Origin: Chitinophaga dinghuensis
GTDB lineage: Bacteria > Bacteroidota > Bacteroidia > Chitinophagales > Chitinophagaceae
DNA: 64,000 nucleotides
Assembly (NCBI RefSeq): GCF_003259435.1
Contig: NZ_QLMA01000005.1
Coordinates: 558,001-622,000, forward strand
Reading direction: 5' to 3'
The position numbers and the translations under genes are program-made. This document shows positions 1 through 9,400 of the stretch, one piece after another (position 1 is the stretch's first letter; each line of letters opens with the position of its first letter). The notes beneath the pieces were generated by a model, which saw only the letters and a program-made list of their open reading frames with translations, was not told where the DNA came from and did not search any database.

Positions 1-513
1 CCGGCACATAACAAGGCCACCAACATGGCTGCTATCAGTAGTATTTTCAAAAAATTCAACCCGGACTTCCCATACGATTATCAATTTGTAGATGATATGT
101 ACTCTATGAAGTTCAAGGATCTTCAGGTATTAAAGACTTTATCTTCTCTCTTTGCAGGACTCGCCATTGGCATTTCCTGTATTGGATTATTAGGGATGGT
201 ATCCTATATGGCTAAAGCCCGGAGAAAGGAAATAGCGATACGAAAAGTACTGGGCGCTACCTTAATGAATCTCAGTTTTATCCTTTCCAAAAGTTTCTTG
301 AAACTGGTAACAATTGCTATCGCGATTGCCAGTCCTATTGCCTGGTATTATACCAGCAACTGGCTGAATGGGTACCATTATCATATAGCCTTCCCATGGT
401 GGGTCTTCGGCGCAGCAGGCGCGGTGGCCATCCTCATTACACTGGTTACCATCAGTATCCAAACTATTAGTGCGGCCCTTGCCAATCCTGTAAAGTCGCT
501 GCACGCGGAATAA
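1..513 (+). CDS. ABC transporter permease, FtsX/MacB type (3' end only)
   Basis: The reading frame is open from base 1, so the gene begins upstream; the ATG at 25 is probably internal. About 170 C-terminal residues are visible. They show a transmembrane helix (GLAIGISCIGLLGMVSYMA), the R-K-E-I-A-I-R-K-V-L-G-A motif that follows the penultimate helix in FtsX/MacB permeases, two more hydrophobic helices, and the typical N-P-V-K-S-L ending. Family knowledge: these permeases pair with an ATPase for lipoprotein, peptide or signal export, and Bacteroidota carry many 800-aa copies that respond to envelope stress. The substrate cannot be told. The family assignment is firm; the missing N-terminal part prevents anything finer. 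Confidence 0.88.
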   Translation, partial: PAHNKATNMAAISSIFKKFNPDFPYDYQFVDDMYSMKFKDLQVLKTLSSLFAGLAIGISCIGLLGMVSYMAKARRKEIAIRKVLGATLMNLSFILSKSFLKLVTIAIAIASPIAWYYTSNWLNGYHYHIAFPWWVFGAAGAVAILITLVTISIQTISAALANPVKSLHAE

Positions 514-524
514 CCTATGCCACC

Positions 525-571
525 AAAACAGCCTGCAACAGTAAATGTAAGTTACTGTTGCAGGCTGTTTT
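525..571 (+). terminator. Strong intrinsic terminator after the ABC permease
   Basis: Perfect 20-bp inverted repeat (525-544 with 552-571) around a 7-nt loop. The right arm ends in a T run that continues to about 573. It begins 11 nt after the permease stop codon and separates it from the operon that starts at 1112. Confidence 0.88.
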
Positions 572-1111
572 TTATCCTTCCTGTTAAACTCGTTAAAGCG
601 ATAGGTGTTTTCACCCTTTTTTTAATAATTTTCGCCCTTATCAACGTTTTAAAAAATAGGTTTGCCCACCTAACCATCTCCACCAACAATCAAATTAGCT
701 TTTAAACACATATAAATTTACACTATGTTAAAAAATCGATCCGCATACCCCTCTTGGCGAAATGATTTTTTTATTTATTTTCGATCACATCAAAGTTATC
801 GTACTTCATTTTTATCACTTTAAACCTCAAAAACTGTGATCAAAAGGTTGTGAAATTACCCTCAAAAGGCCGGCCGGTGTTAACTTTCCTTCGCCATTCA
901 TCTCAGTAACACTTCCTATTTTTTTGCCGGAAAAAATCCTGATGTAGTGGTATCGGTATCTCTAATCCGCACATTCCATTCCCTGAATAACAGGACACCT
1001 CTGTTGTTCAAACGATTTATCCTTTGATTACTCCGCCTGAAGCTATTTCGGGCAGGGCATTTTTTAGCCGCAATATTTCTTTATTCTTTATTCCATAAAT
1101 GAAATACTCTT
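572..1111. other. Long intergenic region, probable control region of the large operon
   Basis: About 540 bases, AT-rich in its middle, with no convincing gene; the small ORF at 517-705 is mostly terminator sequence. It must hold the promoter for the 24-kb gene run beginning at 1112. I find no exact TAnnTTTG box. The nearest candidate is a TATCCTTTG near 1018-1026, which has one base too many between TA and TTTG and a poorly spaced upstream TTG. Confidence 0.4.
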
Positions 1112-1723
1112 ATGAACACGCTCACACAAGCACAAAAAGACAATCACGCATCTGTAAATCAACGCCTGGGTCTTGCGCCAGACGCCCATCTCACCCTTAG
1201 CAATCAAATTAAAAGCATCCAACAGCAAAAAAAGAACCTGGTCTTCTCCTCAGACCCACTGGAATCTGATGTTCCTCCCATTCATGTAAGTGTTGGTTCA
1301 ATTGCTGAATTCAAAAAAATGGTAGGCGTACCTGATGGCAATGACGACGGTCATGTTACTTATCCGGATCCACTGGCGGATCACCACCGTCAACTGATGT
1401 CTGCAGTAGGTTCAAAGGCCGAACTACTGTCCAGAATGGATGATCAACTTTTTGACAAAATGCAAAAAGCTGCTTATGCCTATGTAATGGGAGACTCCCG
1501 CAAAGTACAGGAATATGAACCCCTCATCAATTCCCTGATGTTCCCTGGCAGAATCGCCGTATTCACTGGCGAGGATCTGGACATCCCTTCTGGCGAGACT
1601 TACACCATTAAAGGAGAAGATCCTGTTGTAATGAATTTCGAAGAAATTACAGAAGGCCAGAACGCAGAAATCATGATCACTACCAATTGTTCACTGCATA
1701 CACAATACTTCACTCAAAAGTAG
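1112..1723 (+). CDS. Unrecognised 203-aa protein, first gene of the large operon
   Basis: I do not recognise this family. The protein is hydrophilic, has no signal peptide or membrane segment, and starts with a polar helix-like N terminus (M-N-T-L-T-Q-A-Q-K-D-N-H). The middle (about residues 85-140) looks helical; the last 60 residues look beta-rich, with G-E-D-L-D-I-P-S-G-E-T-Y-T-I-K-G, which resembles a small jelly-roll or Ig-like turn pattern. It is followed after 178 nt by four collagen-like genes in the same direction. The absence of export signals, shared by the genes downstream, is the main clue that it belongs with them. It could be a capping or scaffold protein of the same assembly, but nothing in the sequence proves that. 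Confidence 0.75.
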   Translation: MNTLTQAQKDNHASVNQRLGLAPDAHLTLSNQIKSIQQQKKNLVFSSDPLESDVPPIHVSVGSIAEFKKMVGVPDGNDDGHVTYPDPLADHHRQLMSAVGSKAELLSRMDDQLFDKMQKAAYAYVMGDSRKVQEYEPLINSLMFPGRIAVFTGEDLDIPSGETYTIKGEDPVVMNFEEITEGQNAEIMITTNCSLHTQYFTQK

Positions 1724-1803
1724 TCCGGACAGTCCTTGCGTTATTCACCATATCCTTTGCGTTCAGGCAACTGCTATGGGAGCATCTGATTTTACGGCGC
1801 ATT

Positions 1804-1847
1804 CAGTTATTTGCGTATAGGCGTTTCCGTAAACCCCGAAATAACTG
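1804..1847 (+). repeat. Inverted repeat in the leader of the first collagen-like gene
   Basis: Arms CAGTTATTT (1804-1812) and AAATAACTG (1839-1847) enclose a 26-nt loop that can itself pair GTTT with AAAC. It lies 54 nt upstream of the start at 1902. It may be an RNA leader structure controlling the highly repetitive genes downstream, a weak processing site, or chance. No T tract follows, so it is not a standard terminator. Confidence 0.3.
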
Positions 1848-1901
1848 CCCCAAAATATATCCTTCGAAAGAAGCACATCACTGATTACAAAAACTATTCG
1901 T

Positions 1902-2573
1902 ATGACAACCTTCTTATTCACAGGAGAACCATATACGAGTGCTGCCAGTCCTGGTACTACCGGCAATACAGGTACCACTGGTGCAAATGGCGTGGATGGC
2001 GCTGTTGCAGTAGAAAACAGCAACATCGTTTGTTCCAGAAAACCTGGGAACGGTCAGATCGGCAATACCGGTACTACCGGCACTTTAGGATCTGGTGGCG
2101 CCAAAGGCCGTCCTGCTCCTCCAAGCACCGTTCATTTAGGTGTAGTAAGCGGCACTGTTACTATTCAAGCAGGTGGCGGAACCGGTCAGGATGGCGGCAA
2201 AGGTGGAACTGGCGGCACTGGCGGCCAGGGAGGAAAAGCTGGCAACAATCCTGCATATACCTTCCCTCCCCCATTTAATATTCCTCCGGTATACCCTTGC
2301 ACGGCAGCTGTTGCGGGAGCGCAGGGACCTGGCGGTAAAGGAGGTAATGGCGGTAAAGCTGGCGATGGTGGAGACGGCGCTACTATAATGGCTTTCTATA
2401 CTTCCCTCAACGGCGGCAATATTCAGCCTATCACGTTCTACGGCACTCCTGGAAATCCTGGCGGTGGCGGCAACGGCGGCAGTAGCAGTAACAGTAATCT
2501 GGGTCCTGGTAATCCAGGAACAGCTGGCAATCCCGGAACTGCATCCAGCATTATCATCCGGCCGGAATCCTAA
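1902..2573 (+). CDS. Glycine-rich collagen-like protein, type A copy 1
   Basis: 223 residues with about one third glycine. The N terminus M-T-T-F-L-F-T-G-E-P-Y-T-S-A-A leads into G-x-x triplets (GTTGNTGTTGANG). A conserved non-repeat core follows (R-P-A-P-P-S-T-V-H-L-G-V-V, then a beta strand and A-G-G-G-T-G-Q), then runs of G-G-x, a cysteine-containing insert, another G-G-x run, a strand with the Y-T-S-L motif, G-x-P-G triplets and a hydrophobic I-I-I-R-P end. There is no signal peptide or anchor. Triplet runs of this kind form collagen helices (G-x-y) or polyglycine-II bundles (G-G-x). It pairs with the type B gene 20 nt downstream. I infer a structural fibre or adhesin role; a binding partner is unknown. 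Confidence 0.85.
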   Translation: MTTFLFTGEPYTSAASPGTTGNTGTTGANGVDGAVAVENSNIVCSRKPGNGQIGNTGTTGTLGSGGAKGRPAPPSTVHLGVVSGTVTIQAGGGTGQDGGKGGTGGTGGQGGKAGNNPAYTFPPPFNIPPVYPCTAAVAGAQGPGGKGGNGGKAGDGGDGATIMAFYTSLNGGNIQPITFYGTPGNPGGGGNGGSSSNSNLGPGNPGTAGNPGTASSIIIRPES

Positions 2574-2593
2574 TCAAAATAAATACCATCGGC

Positions 2594-3265
2594 ATGACAT
2601 CCATTCTTGTTATCGGCGCCCCATATACTTCTGCCGCAGGCAATGGCAGCAATGGCGCTACCGGCGCCAAAGGCACGAATGGCGCTCCTGGCTACAGCGG
2701 ATTTAATAACATGACCAATTCCTACTTCTGCATGTGGCCTCCACAAAATGGAGGCAATGGCACAAATGGCAGTACAGGCAATACCGGCTGGAGCGGCGAT
2801 ACTGGTAACCCCATGCCGCAGGACGATCTCCATCTCGGTTATATAAACGGAAATGTTACCGTCAAAGCAGGAGGAGGTACAGGCCAGAACGGCGGCAATG
2901 GCGGTCAGGGTGGAGATGGTGGCGCTGGCGGACAAGCGGGTCAGGAAGATGGGAACAACGTCTGCCACCTTGCACAGAACGGGCATCAGGGACTCGGAGG
3001 CCAGGGAGGAAATGGTGGTAACTCCGGTAATGGAGGCGATGGCTGCACACTGATGGTATACTACACGGAGCTGGGTCCGAATGCAAATATTGATCTGATC
3101 GAATTTGACGGAGCACCAGGCGTTCCGGGCAACGGAGGCCAACCAGGGAATAGCTCCTATGGTAATCAAGGCCCTGGAAATCCCGGCTATCCGGGGAATC
3201 CGGGCGCTCCCTCCGAAATTATTTTACGCCAGGAAGGTTCATATGCGGTTGTCTCCCCACAATAA
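2594..3265 (+). CDS. Glycine-rich collagen-like protein, type B copy 1
   Basis: 223 residues, paralogous to its neighbours. Type B features are the N terminus M-T-S-I-L-V-I-G-A-P-Y-T-S-A-A, the core G-N-P-M-P-Q-D-D-L-H-L-G-Y, the strand N-V-T-V-K-A-G-G-G-T-G-Q, two G-G-x runs, and the strand L-M-V-Y-Y-T-E-L-G-P-N followed by G-x-P-G triplets and the end S-E-I-I-L-R. It closely resembles the gene at 3977 and less closely the type A genes at 1902 and 3321. No signal peptide, membrane helix or cell-wall anchor is visible. The fixed A-then-B order suggests that the two types act together, perhaps as a hetero-oligomer. That is inference. Confidence 0.85.
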   Translation: MTSILVIGAPYTSAAGNGSNGATGAKGTNGAPGYSGFNNMTNSYFCMWPPQNGGNGTNGSTGNTGWSGDTGNPMPQDDLHLGYINGNVTVKAGGGTGQNGGNGGQGGDGGAGGQAGQEDGNNVCHLAQNGHQGLGGQGGNGGNSGNGGDGCTLMVYYTELGPNANIDLIEFDGAPGVPGNGGQPGNSSYGNQGPGNPGYPGNPGAPSEIILRQEGSYAVVSPQ

Positions 3266-3320
3266 CATCGGTTCAACCAAACAATTTATTTCACCCTATT
3301 TAAAACAAAAATATTCAATC

Positions 3321-3962
3321 ATGGCTACGATTTTAGTTACTGGAGAGCCGTATGCAAACGCCGCTCCAAATGGTGGCGATGGTAGTACCGGCACGCAAGG
3401 CAGTCAGGGTACTCCCGGCCAAAGTGGCTATAACACTGGTAATTGCACTTACTACTGTTTGACGGCTCCCGGCACAGGTGGTCAGGGCGGTCAGGGTACA
3501 ACTGGCGTAAACGGATCTGCTGGTGCAAAAGGACGCCCTGCTCCTCCTACTACATTAAACCTTGGCGTAGTAACAGACAATATCATCGTTCGCGTTGGTG
3601 GCGGTACAGGCCAGACTGGCGGGAATGGTGGAAAAGGCGGTACCGGTGGACCTGGCGGCAATCCTGGCACCATCGATCCAAAGCAAAAATGTAATCCTGC
3701 CAGCAAAGGAGCGCAAGGCAGAGGAGGTACTGGCGGTAATGGCGGCAAAGCTGGAGATGGTGGCGACGGCACTACTGTAACTGTCAATTACACCAAACTT
3801 TCCGGCGGTTCTATTACACCGGACGTATTCCTTGGAGATCCAGGTACACCCGGTAGTTTAGGTACTGGCGGCCAGGGAAATCCTACTGGCACCAATGGTA
3901 ACACCGGCCCTACTGGCGGCAAAGGCAGCACATCGCAGGTGAATATTCGTCAAGTACCTTAA
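3321..3962 (+). CDS. Glycine-rich collagen-like protein, type A copy 2
   Basis: 213 residues starting at the ATG at 3321. The frame is open further upstream to 3105, but that part overlaps the previous gene out of frame, and only the start at 3321 aligns with the paralogues (M-A-T-I-L-V-T-G-E-P-Y-A-N-A-A). The type A core A-K-G-R-P-A-P-P-T-T-L-N-L-G-V-V is present, followed by V-G-G-G-T-G-Q, long G-G-x runs and G-x-P-G or G-x-T-G triplets near the end. Two cysteines sit in the first non-repeat segment (T-G-N-C-T-Y-Y-C), a pair also found in the gene at 3977. As in the other copies there is no export signal. Confidence 0.85.
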   Translation: MATILVTGEPYANAAPNGGDGSTGTQGSQGTPGQSGYNTGNCTYYCLTAPGTGGQGGQGTTGVNGSAGAKGRPAPPTTLNLGVVTDNIIVRVGGGTGQTGGNGGKGGTGGPGGNPGTIDPKQKCNPASKGAQGRGGTGGNGGKAGDGGDGTTVTVNYTKLSGGSITPDVFLGDPGTPGSLGTGGQGNPTGTNGNTGPTGGKGSTSQVNIRQVP

Positions 3963-3976
3963 AACAGCAACTAATT

Positions 3977-4621
3977 ATGTCTTCAATATTGATTATCGGC
4001 GCACCTTATACTAACCCGGCGCAATTTGGAGCTACCGGGGTTGTCGGCAACAGAGGCAATCAGGGGAATGCCGGCGTATCCGGTTACAACAGTACCAACT
4101 GTACTTATTACTGTCAATCTGCTCCCACTAATGGTGCCATAGGCTCTAGCGGCTCTACGGGCGGCGCTGGTACCGGCGGTACCAAAGGTAATCCTATGCC
4201 TTTGGATGATATCCATCTGGGTGTTGTTAACGGTGAATGTACGGTAGAAGCAGGTGGCGGAACAGGACAAACAGGCGGTGCTGGTGGCACTGGGGGAGAC
4301 GGAGGTCCTGGTGGATATCCAGGTAGTCAGGATAGTAAAAATACCTGCACACCCGCTCAATACGGCCCGCAAGGCTTAGGTGGCCAGGGTGGCAATGGCG
4401 GACGCGGTGGCGACGGCGGAAATGGAGATACCCTTATGGTATACTACACAGACCTTGGACCCAACGGCAAAATCATTGCAAAAGAATTTAACGGCTCTCC
4501 AGGTACGCCTGGTACGTCCGGCTTACCAGGTAGCAGCACCAGTGGAAATCTTGGCCCTGGAAGTCCCGGCGGTCCCGGAACACCAGGAGCTCCTTCCAGT
4601 ATCATCATCCGCAAGGAATAA
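3977..4621 (+). CDS. Glycine-rich collagen-like protein, type B copy 2
   Basis: 214 residues, start 14 nt after the previous stop. The N terminus M-S-S-I-L-I-I-G-A-P-Y-T-N-P-A and the core N-P-M-P-L-D-D-I-H-L-G-V-V match the type B gene at 2594. G-G-x runs lie near residues 95-115 and 133-148; the strand L-M-V-Y-Y-T-D-L-G-P-N and a C-terminal G-x-P-G stretch follow, ending S-S-I-I-I-R-K-E. The N-S-T-N-C-T-Y-Y-C segment is shared with the type A copy 2, which suggests gene conversion or co-evolution inside the second A-B pair. It is the last of the four copies; a hairpin follows at 4662-4698. Structural role inferred only. Confidence 0.85.
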   Translation: MSSILIIGAPYTNPAQFGATGVVGNRGNQGNAGVSGYNSTNCTYYCQSAPTNGAIGSSGSTGGAGTGGTKGNPMPLDDIHLGVVNGECTVEAGGGTGQTGGAGGTGGDGGPGGYPGSQDSKNTCTPAQYGPQGLGGQGGNGGRGGDGGNGDTLMVYYTDLGPNGKIIAKEFNGSPGTPGTSGLPGSSTSGNLGPGSPGGPGTPGAPSSIIIRKE

Positions 4622-4661
4622 CTCCAGCAAATATTTTCGTTCAATAGCAATTCAACATGGT

Positions 4662-4698
4662 CCGGTCCCGTTCACGACGCATTACAATCCGGGACCGG
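4662..4698 (+). terminator. GC-rich hairpin after the collagen-like cluster
   Basis: Arms CCGGTCCCG (4662-4670) and CGGGACCGG (4690-4698) pair over 9 bp with a 19-nt loop, followed by TTTCT. It could act as a partial terminator or an mRNA-stabilising 3' structure that lets the small repetitive genes be expressed at a different level from the large genes downstream. Confidence 0.45.
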
Positions 4699-4761
4699 TT
4701 TCTAATCAATTCTTCAATTACCTGTCTGAGGAACAACAGGAAATTTGTTCTCCAGACGTAA

Positions 4762-6366
4762 ATGTCTTCTACCATGGAACAAACAAATTCCGCTCCCGAA
4801 GCAACTGCGCTGGCTACCAGTATCAATGTTCCTCTCGCCAGCCTGGAAATGATTGCTGCACAGGCAAACATTTATGACCTCCTCGATGATGGTCCCAGTT
4901 TACCTCCCGGATGGGATGTTATTAAACAACCATTCAAAAATGATCCCGCTACCGATAAAGTTGTTCCTATTCCCACACAGGGATACATTGTCAAAATAAC
5001 CGTTCAGGATAACGACAACAATAATGTGCAGGTGGATGTCCTGGCAGTAGGTATCTCCTGGCTGAAATTCTTACTGTATCAATATGACGGCGCTTTTAAA
5101 ATGGAGACCTTACCCACCGACATTGCGGGAAAAAATATCCCAGCAACGGCACAGGTACTCTCCATGTATTCCATCGCCTATCAGTTTCTTCGCAGACCTA
5201 TATGGGACGCTGTCACTAAAAGAGAAGATCCTTCCCGTCCCTTGTATATCTGCGGACATGGATTAGGTGCGCCGCTGGCACAAATAGCCGCACTGGATCT
5301 TCGTGTTGGCAATCAAGGGCCTGCTGACCCGCATACAGGTATCAAACCCAATGCTCCCACTACTCCTACTCCCTGCTATACTTTCTCTAATGCCGACTTC
5401 GGCAATAGCGAAATGGCCACCTATTACAAGAATACCATCACGGCTCCTGCAACAGTTACCAGGGCAAGTGCTGCTGGAAATGATGTGGATAAATGGCCCC
5501 TCTCACCATCCGGTTTCTCCCTGCTGGGTACCTACAATCCGGTGAATGCCAGTCTGAATCCGGAAGCAGATGATCCTTGGTGGGAAAGAGCCACTGTCTT
5601 CTACACCCAAACATTAGGCGGTAATCCTATTCCCAACGACCCTGAGCCTGTAAATATTGATACTCCTCCAGGATTCTCCAGGGACATGGCCTTTACATTA
5701 TCCAAACTATCCATGCTTTGCTATCACTGGGCACAACACCCCGACAGCATTGGGGGCGATGCGCCAGCCAACTATCAATTTGTTAAAAGTATAGATAGTA
5801 ATGGCGGTACCTGGGCATATATCTTTAAGGGAGATACCAACAATTCCGTTGTGATTGTATTCCGTGGAGAAATCAATTGGCAGGAATTCAATACCTATAC
5901 TGCCTATACTGGTTTCATCTGCCCACCATGGAGTCCTGTGGGTTCTGCACAAGTCAATATAGGCGCCTATACGCTCTATGCTGGCATGTCTGACGCCATT
6001 AAAACTGAGCTGCAACAATTTAGCTCCAGAGATCTCTATTTAACGGGACATAGTCTTGGTGGCGCTATTGCCAATATTGCGGCATCAGATTATGCCATGA
6101 GTAATACCCGCGCGGTAAAAGCGATATATACGTTTGGCAGCATGATGTCGGCCAATTACGACTTCGCACAGAAATTCAATGCAGTATTAGGTAGCAAGAG
6201 CTATCAGATCAGAAGACCGAACGACTATCTGGCCACCGGGTTAATGACCATCGGTTATGAACCGATTAATACCGGTGTGGTAATGCAAGGACAACTGAAA
6301 TATGAAGACCCGGATTATCACAATCTACTCAACTACATGAAGCTATTGGATACATCCCGTTTATAA
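4762..6366 (+). CDS. Tandem lipase-class-3-like protein with one degenerate and one intact active site
   Basis: 534 residues that read as two alpha/beta-hydrolase halves of the class 3 lipase family. In the second half the nucleophile elbow is G-H-S-L-G-G with Ser431, and an Asp (R-P-N-D-Y) and His (D-Y-H-N-L) that fit the family triad lie downstream. In the first half the equivalent elbow, 264 residues earlier, reads G-H-G-L-G (165-169), so the serine is replaced by glycine and that half should not be hydrolytic. No signal peptide is present. Class 3 lipases cleave acylglycerols or phospholipids. In this operon it could act on a lipid cargo or on target membranes, with the dead half perhaps serving for binding. 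Start: two in-frame ATGs lie at 4762 and 4774; the first gives the longer protein. Confidence 0.8.
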   Translation: MSSTMEQTNSAPEATALATSINVPLASLEMIAAQANIYDLLDDGPSLPPGWDVIKQPFKNDPATDKVVPIPTQGYIVKITVQDNDNNNVQVDVLAVGISWLKFLLYQYDGAFKMETLPTDIAGKNIPATAQVLSMYSIAYQFLRRPIWDAVTKREDPSRPLYICGHGLGAPLAQIAALDLRVGNQGPADPHTGIKPNAPTTPTPCYTFSNADFGNSEMATYYKNTITAPATVTRASAAGNDVDKWPLSPSGFSLLGTYNPVNASLNPEADDPWWERATVFYTQTLGGNPIPNDPEPVNIDTPPGFSRDMAFTLSKLSMLCYHWAQHPDSIGGDAPANYQFVKSIDSNGGTWAYIFKGDTNNSVVIVFRGEINWQEFNTYTAYTGFICPPWSPVGSAQVNIGAYTLYAGMSDAIKTELQQFSSRDLYLTGHSLGGAIANIAASDYAMSNTRAVKAIYTFGSMMSANYDFAQKFNAVLGSKSYQIRRPNDYLATGLMTIGYEPINTGVVMQGQLKYEDPDYHNLLNYMKLLDTSRL

Positions 6367-6409
6367 TGCCAGGTGGCCTCCGATTTTCCTGACTCACAAA
6401 CCATTGAAG

Positions 6410-9400
6410 ATGATTAACGAAATAAGCGCCGCAAAATCTGCCCGACATAAACAGGCGGTTGCAGGCATCAGTGATAATGGTATTACTTTTTCCGGTTTGG
6501 ACCCTGTGCTTGCCAGCCTGGGACTACTGATAGGACTACTTACCAAGCCTGATCCTACACAGGATGTCTATCAGCTAAACCCTGACTGGTTTTCCAATCC
6601 AATCACAAATACCCAACTAGGTATTACTGATAATCCGGAGCAGTTCGAGCAATTACTTACTTCCATACTGGGAAAAATCGGAGGCAATGCTCTAGGCATT
6701 CCCATCCAGGACGCCTCTCTCCTGGGTACCTGGTACCCCATAAAAAACGGCAACGACCCCACCGGGTTCTATCTGGTAAGTTATCTGAAAGAAACAAACG
6801 GGCTGAAAGAAACGGTGATGGGCCTGGGTGTCCTCCATACCTGGAAAGTACCGCCACCTCCCGGCACGCCGCTCCTGACAGTAAATGTTTGGGGCTTAAT
6901 GCCTTTTGTTGCTATCGGTAATGGCAGCTTTAAAATTACGTTTACGGATCAGGGTTATCCTATCAGCTTAGGCGTAGCCGCAGAAGGAGGCGACACTAAA
7001 CTTCCGCTGGTAGATATCAACGGCATCTCCTTCGATGGTGTGAAATTCAGCGCTTTGATTGATGTTGCCGCCAGTGATCCTTTCAGCGTATCGCTGGAAG
7101 TACTGTCGCTGAAACTGGGTAGCGCTCCTCCTGCTAATAAATCGCTCGCAGACCTGCTGGCTATCAGCGGACAGGAAATGCTGGAAATAGCTACCAACCT
7201 GTTTATGGGGGCACTCAGTTATGTCTTCCCCAATCAACAGCAATATCTCAACTATATCACACCTTTACTGGGGCTCTCTTCACAAATACCCAACCTGCCG
7301 AATGTGAAGCTGCCTGTAATGGAATGGTATAACTTGTTTGAAGTCGCCTCCAATCCAGCCAAATATCCCGACGGCGTGAAAACGCTGTTCTTCAACTGGT
7401 TCAATGCACTGTGTACAGATACAGATGCGTTGAAAGGCTGGATTACCGCTCTCAGTGGGTTCCTCGGCAATACCAATCTACAGATAACAGGAACGGGTAC
7501 ACGCATAGATCCATTCCGTTTGGGTATACTGAATGTAAGCAGTATAGGACAACTCGATTTCGCGGTGGCCACCACCGTAGATGAAGGCGGCATCCGCTAC
7601 TTTTATCCCGGATTCTCTTTCACCGGCAGCAATGTGCCACTAGGCAGCTCTCCTGCTGTATTCACCGCCCAGGCCAACCTGGAACTGGGACAGTTTGGAT
7701 TAAGCGCGCAGGCAGTTACCGCCGCTCCGGAAATTAATTTCCAGTTCCAGTTTGCACTGAAAAATAAAACAACCGGACAACCGCTGGTCGCCTACGATGG
7801 CAACAGTGTTGGTTCTCTTACGGCAGGACTGATCCTCGGCTCTGATGGCAAGATCGTTCCTGATTTTTCACTGAACCAGGTAGTAACCACTACTACTTCT
7901 TTTGATAAAGTAAACCTGCTATCTCCGGGAGAACTGGCAGAAGCTGGCGCCGCTGCGCTAAGCGCTGCTTTAGGTACGCTCATCGGCATCGGTAGCAGCG
8001 ATTTCGCTGATAACATTGGCGCGTTGATCGGATTGATAACGCCTGTCAGTGCAAAGACGAACTGGCCAACTACCCTGCCAGCTCCATTCTCAGGCACGCA
8101 GATGGTGCATTCCATTCTGAATCCTGTGAAGGCCTGGTCAGATTATTATCTTGCTGTATTACAATATTCCACTGCTGTAGACGGGAAAGCCGCTTTTGCA
8201 TATATCATCCAGGAAATGGCACTCCTGCTGCAACAGACCGTCTCCGGTTTAAATGTAACCGTTACGGGAAGCGGCACCAAAGACGATCCATGGATGGCTG
8301 GTATTGCATTAAGCAGCAGTAGTCTCCCTGCCTTCCTTACTGCCTTTAAACAAGTAAATACAGACAACAGCATAGACCTGATACTGGGCCTGTCTCTCCA
8401 ACCTACCATTACCGTTGGAAACGTGGAGATTGCGCCTTCGCTCAACCTGGAAGCGCTGGGGCTACATTTCCCTGCCAATGGCGTTGACATTGAAGCCTCC
8501 TGGCTCCTGGCTGTCAGTGCCCAATTGCAGCTGCCAAAAGGATTCATGACGCCAAGTCTTGGCGGTGTAGTCGTTAGCGTTAGTAAGTCACAGCTATCCG
8601 CTGAATGGAACCGCCTGAATGGATGGGGATGGTCCATGTTTGTACAAACCCCTAAACTGGTTATCAACGGACAGGATATCATTCTTGGCCAGGACCTGAA
8701 TTTCGATCAGCAAACAAATCTGAAGGACCTGGTACTGAATGCCGTACCGGCTTTCAGTCCTTTCCTGGTGGGGGCATTGGGCGCTTTACTCATGCGGGTG
8801 GAAAACAGGGCAGCCCTCTTTGCAATTGGCGCACTGGGCTTAATCCCGGATATTACCAAATCGCCGGTATTCCCTACAGGATTAAGCTGGAGCGGCTTCC
8901 AGCAACTCAAACTCAACAGTCTGAGTAACCCATGGCCAGATCTGCGTAATTATCTGTCTGCCACCTTCGCTTCAGCCGCCAATGCGAAAAGTCTGCTCTC
9001 TCTATTATCCTACGTTGTCAATACAAATATTGAAGCTGCTCCTGCCACCGGCGGCAGCGGCACTTTCAACGATCCATGGACATTCCCGTTGCCAAAAGGT
9101 TTCGAAGGAATTACATGGTATGAAAGCACCGGACAAATTATTGGCCTCGGCGCTGGAAGATCCAACTCCTGGCAATACCAGCTCAATAACGGCAACGGCA
9201 CTACGAAATTCGGATTCGACCTGCATGCCCGTGTAAACGCGCTGAAATATAACCTCTCCAGCGGTACCCTCTTGTTTGATGGACAGGTACCTTCGTTTAG
9301 CCTGACAGGCATACTCTATAATCCTGATGGCATGCTGGTAAATTTACCAGCTTCCCTTGGCAGCGTAGAGAAAATAATGGTAGGCTGTAATCTTTCTTAT

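Noticed and set aside
517..705. A 62-residue frame directly after the ABC permease
   Set aside because: Its first third is the terminator hairpin and the remainder is AT-rich leader; no start context supports it.
833..857. A TGTGATCAAAAGGTTGTGA stretch similar to a CRP site
   Set aside because: The second half is a direct, not inverted, repeat, so it does not form a palindromic CRP operator.
1004..1760. Two TTG ... TATCCTTTG box pairs before 1112 and before 1902
   Set aside because: The pattern has one base too many relative to TAnnTTTG and only 11-12 bases to the TTG, so it is too short for a Bacteroidota promoter. The similarity is probably chance.
2570..3169. A 199-residue open frame on the minus strand inside the collagen-like region
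   Set aside because: It is antisense to the type B copy 1; glycine codons GGN read in reverse as proline and alanine codons, which leaves frames open. There is no start context or partner.
2000..4500. Periodic short DNA repeats suggestive of a CRISPR array or tandem repeat
   Set aside because: The period follows glycine triplets in protein coding frames, repeats are imperfect and no spacers or cas genes exist.
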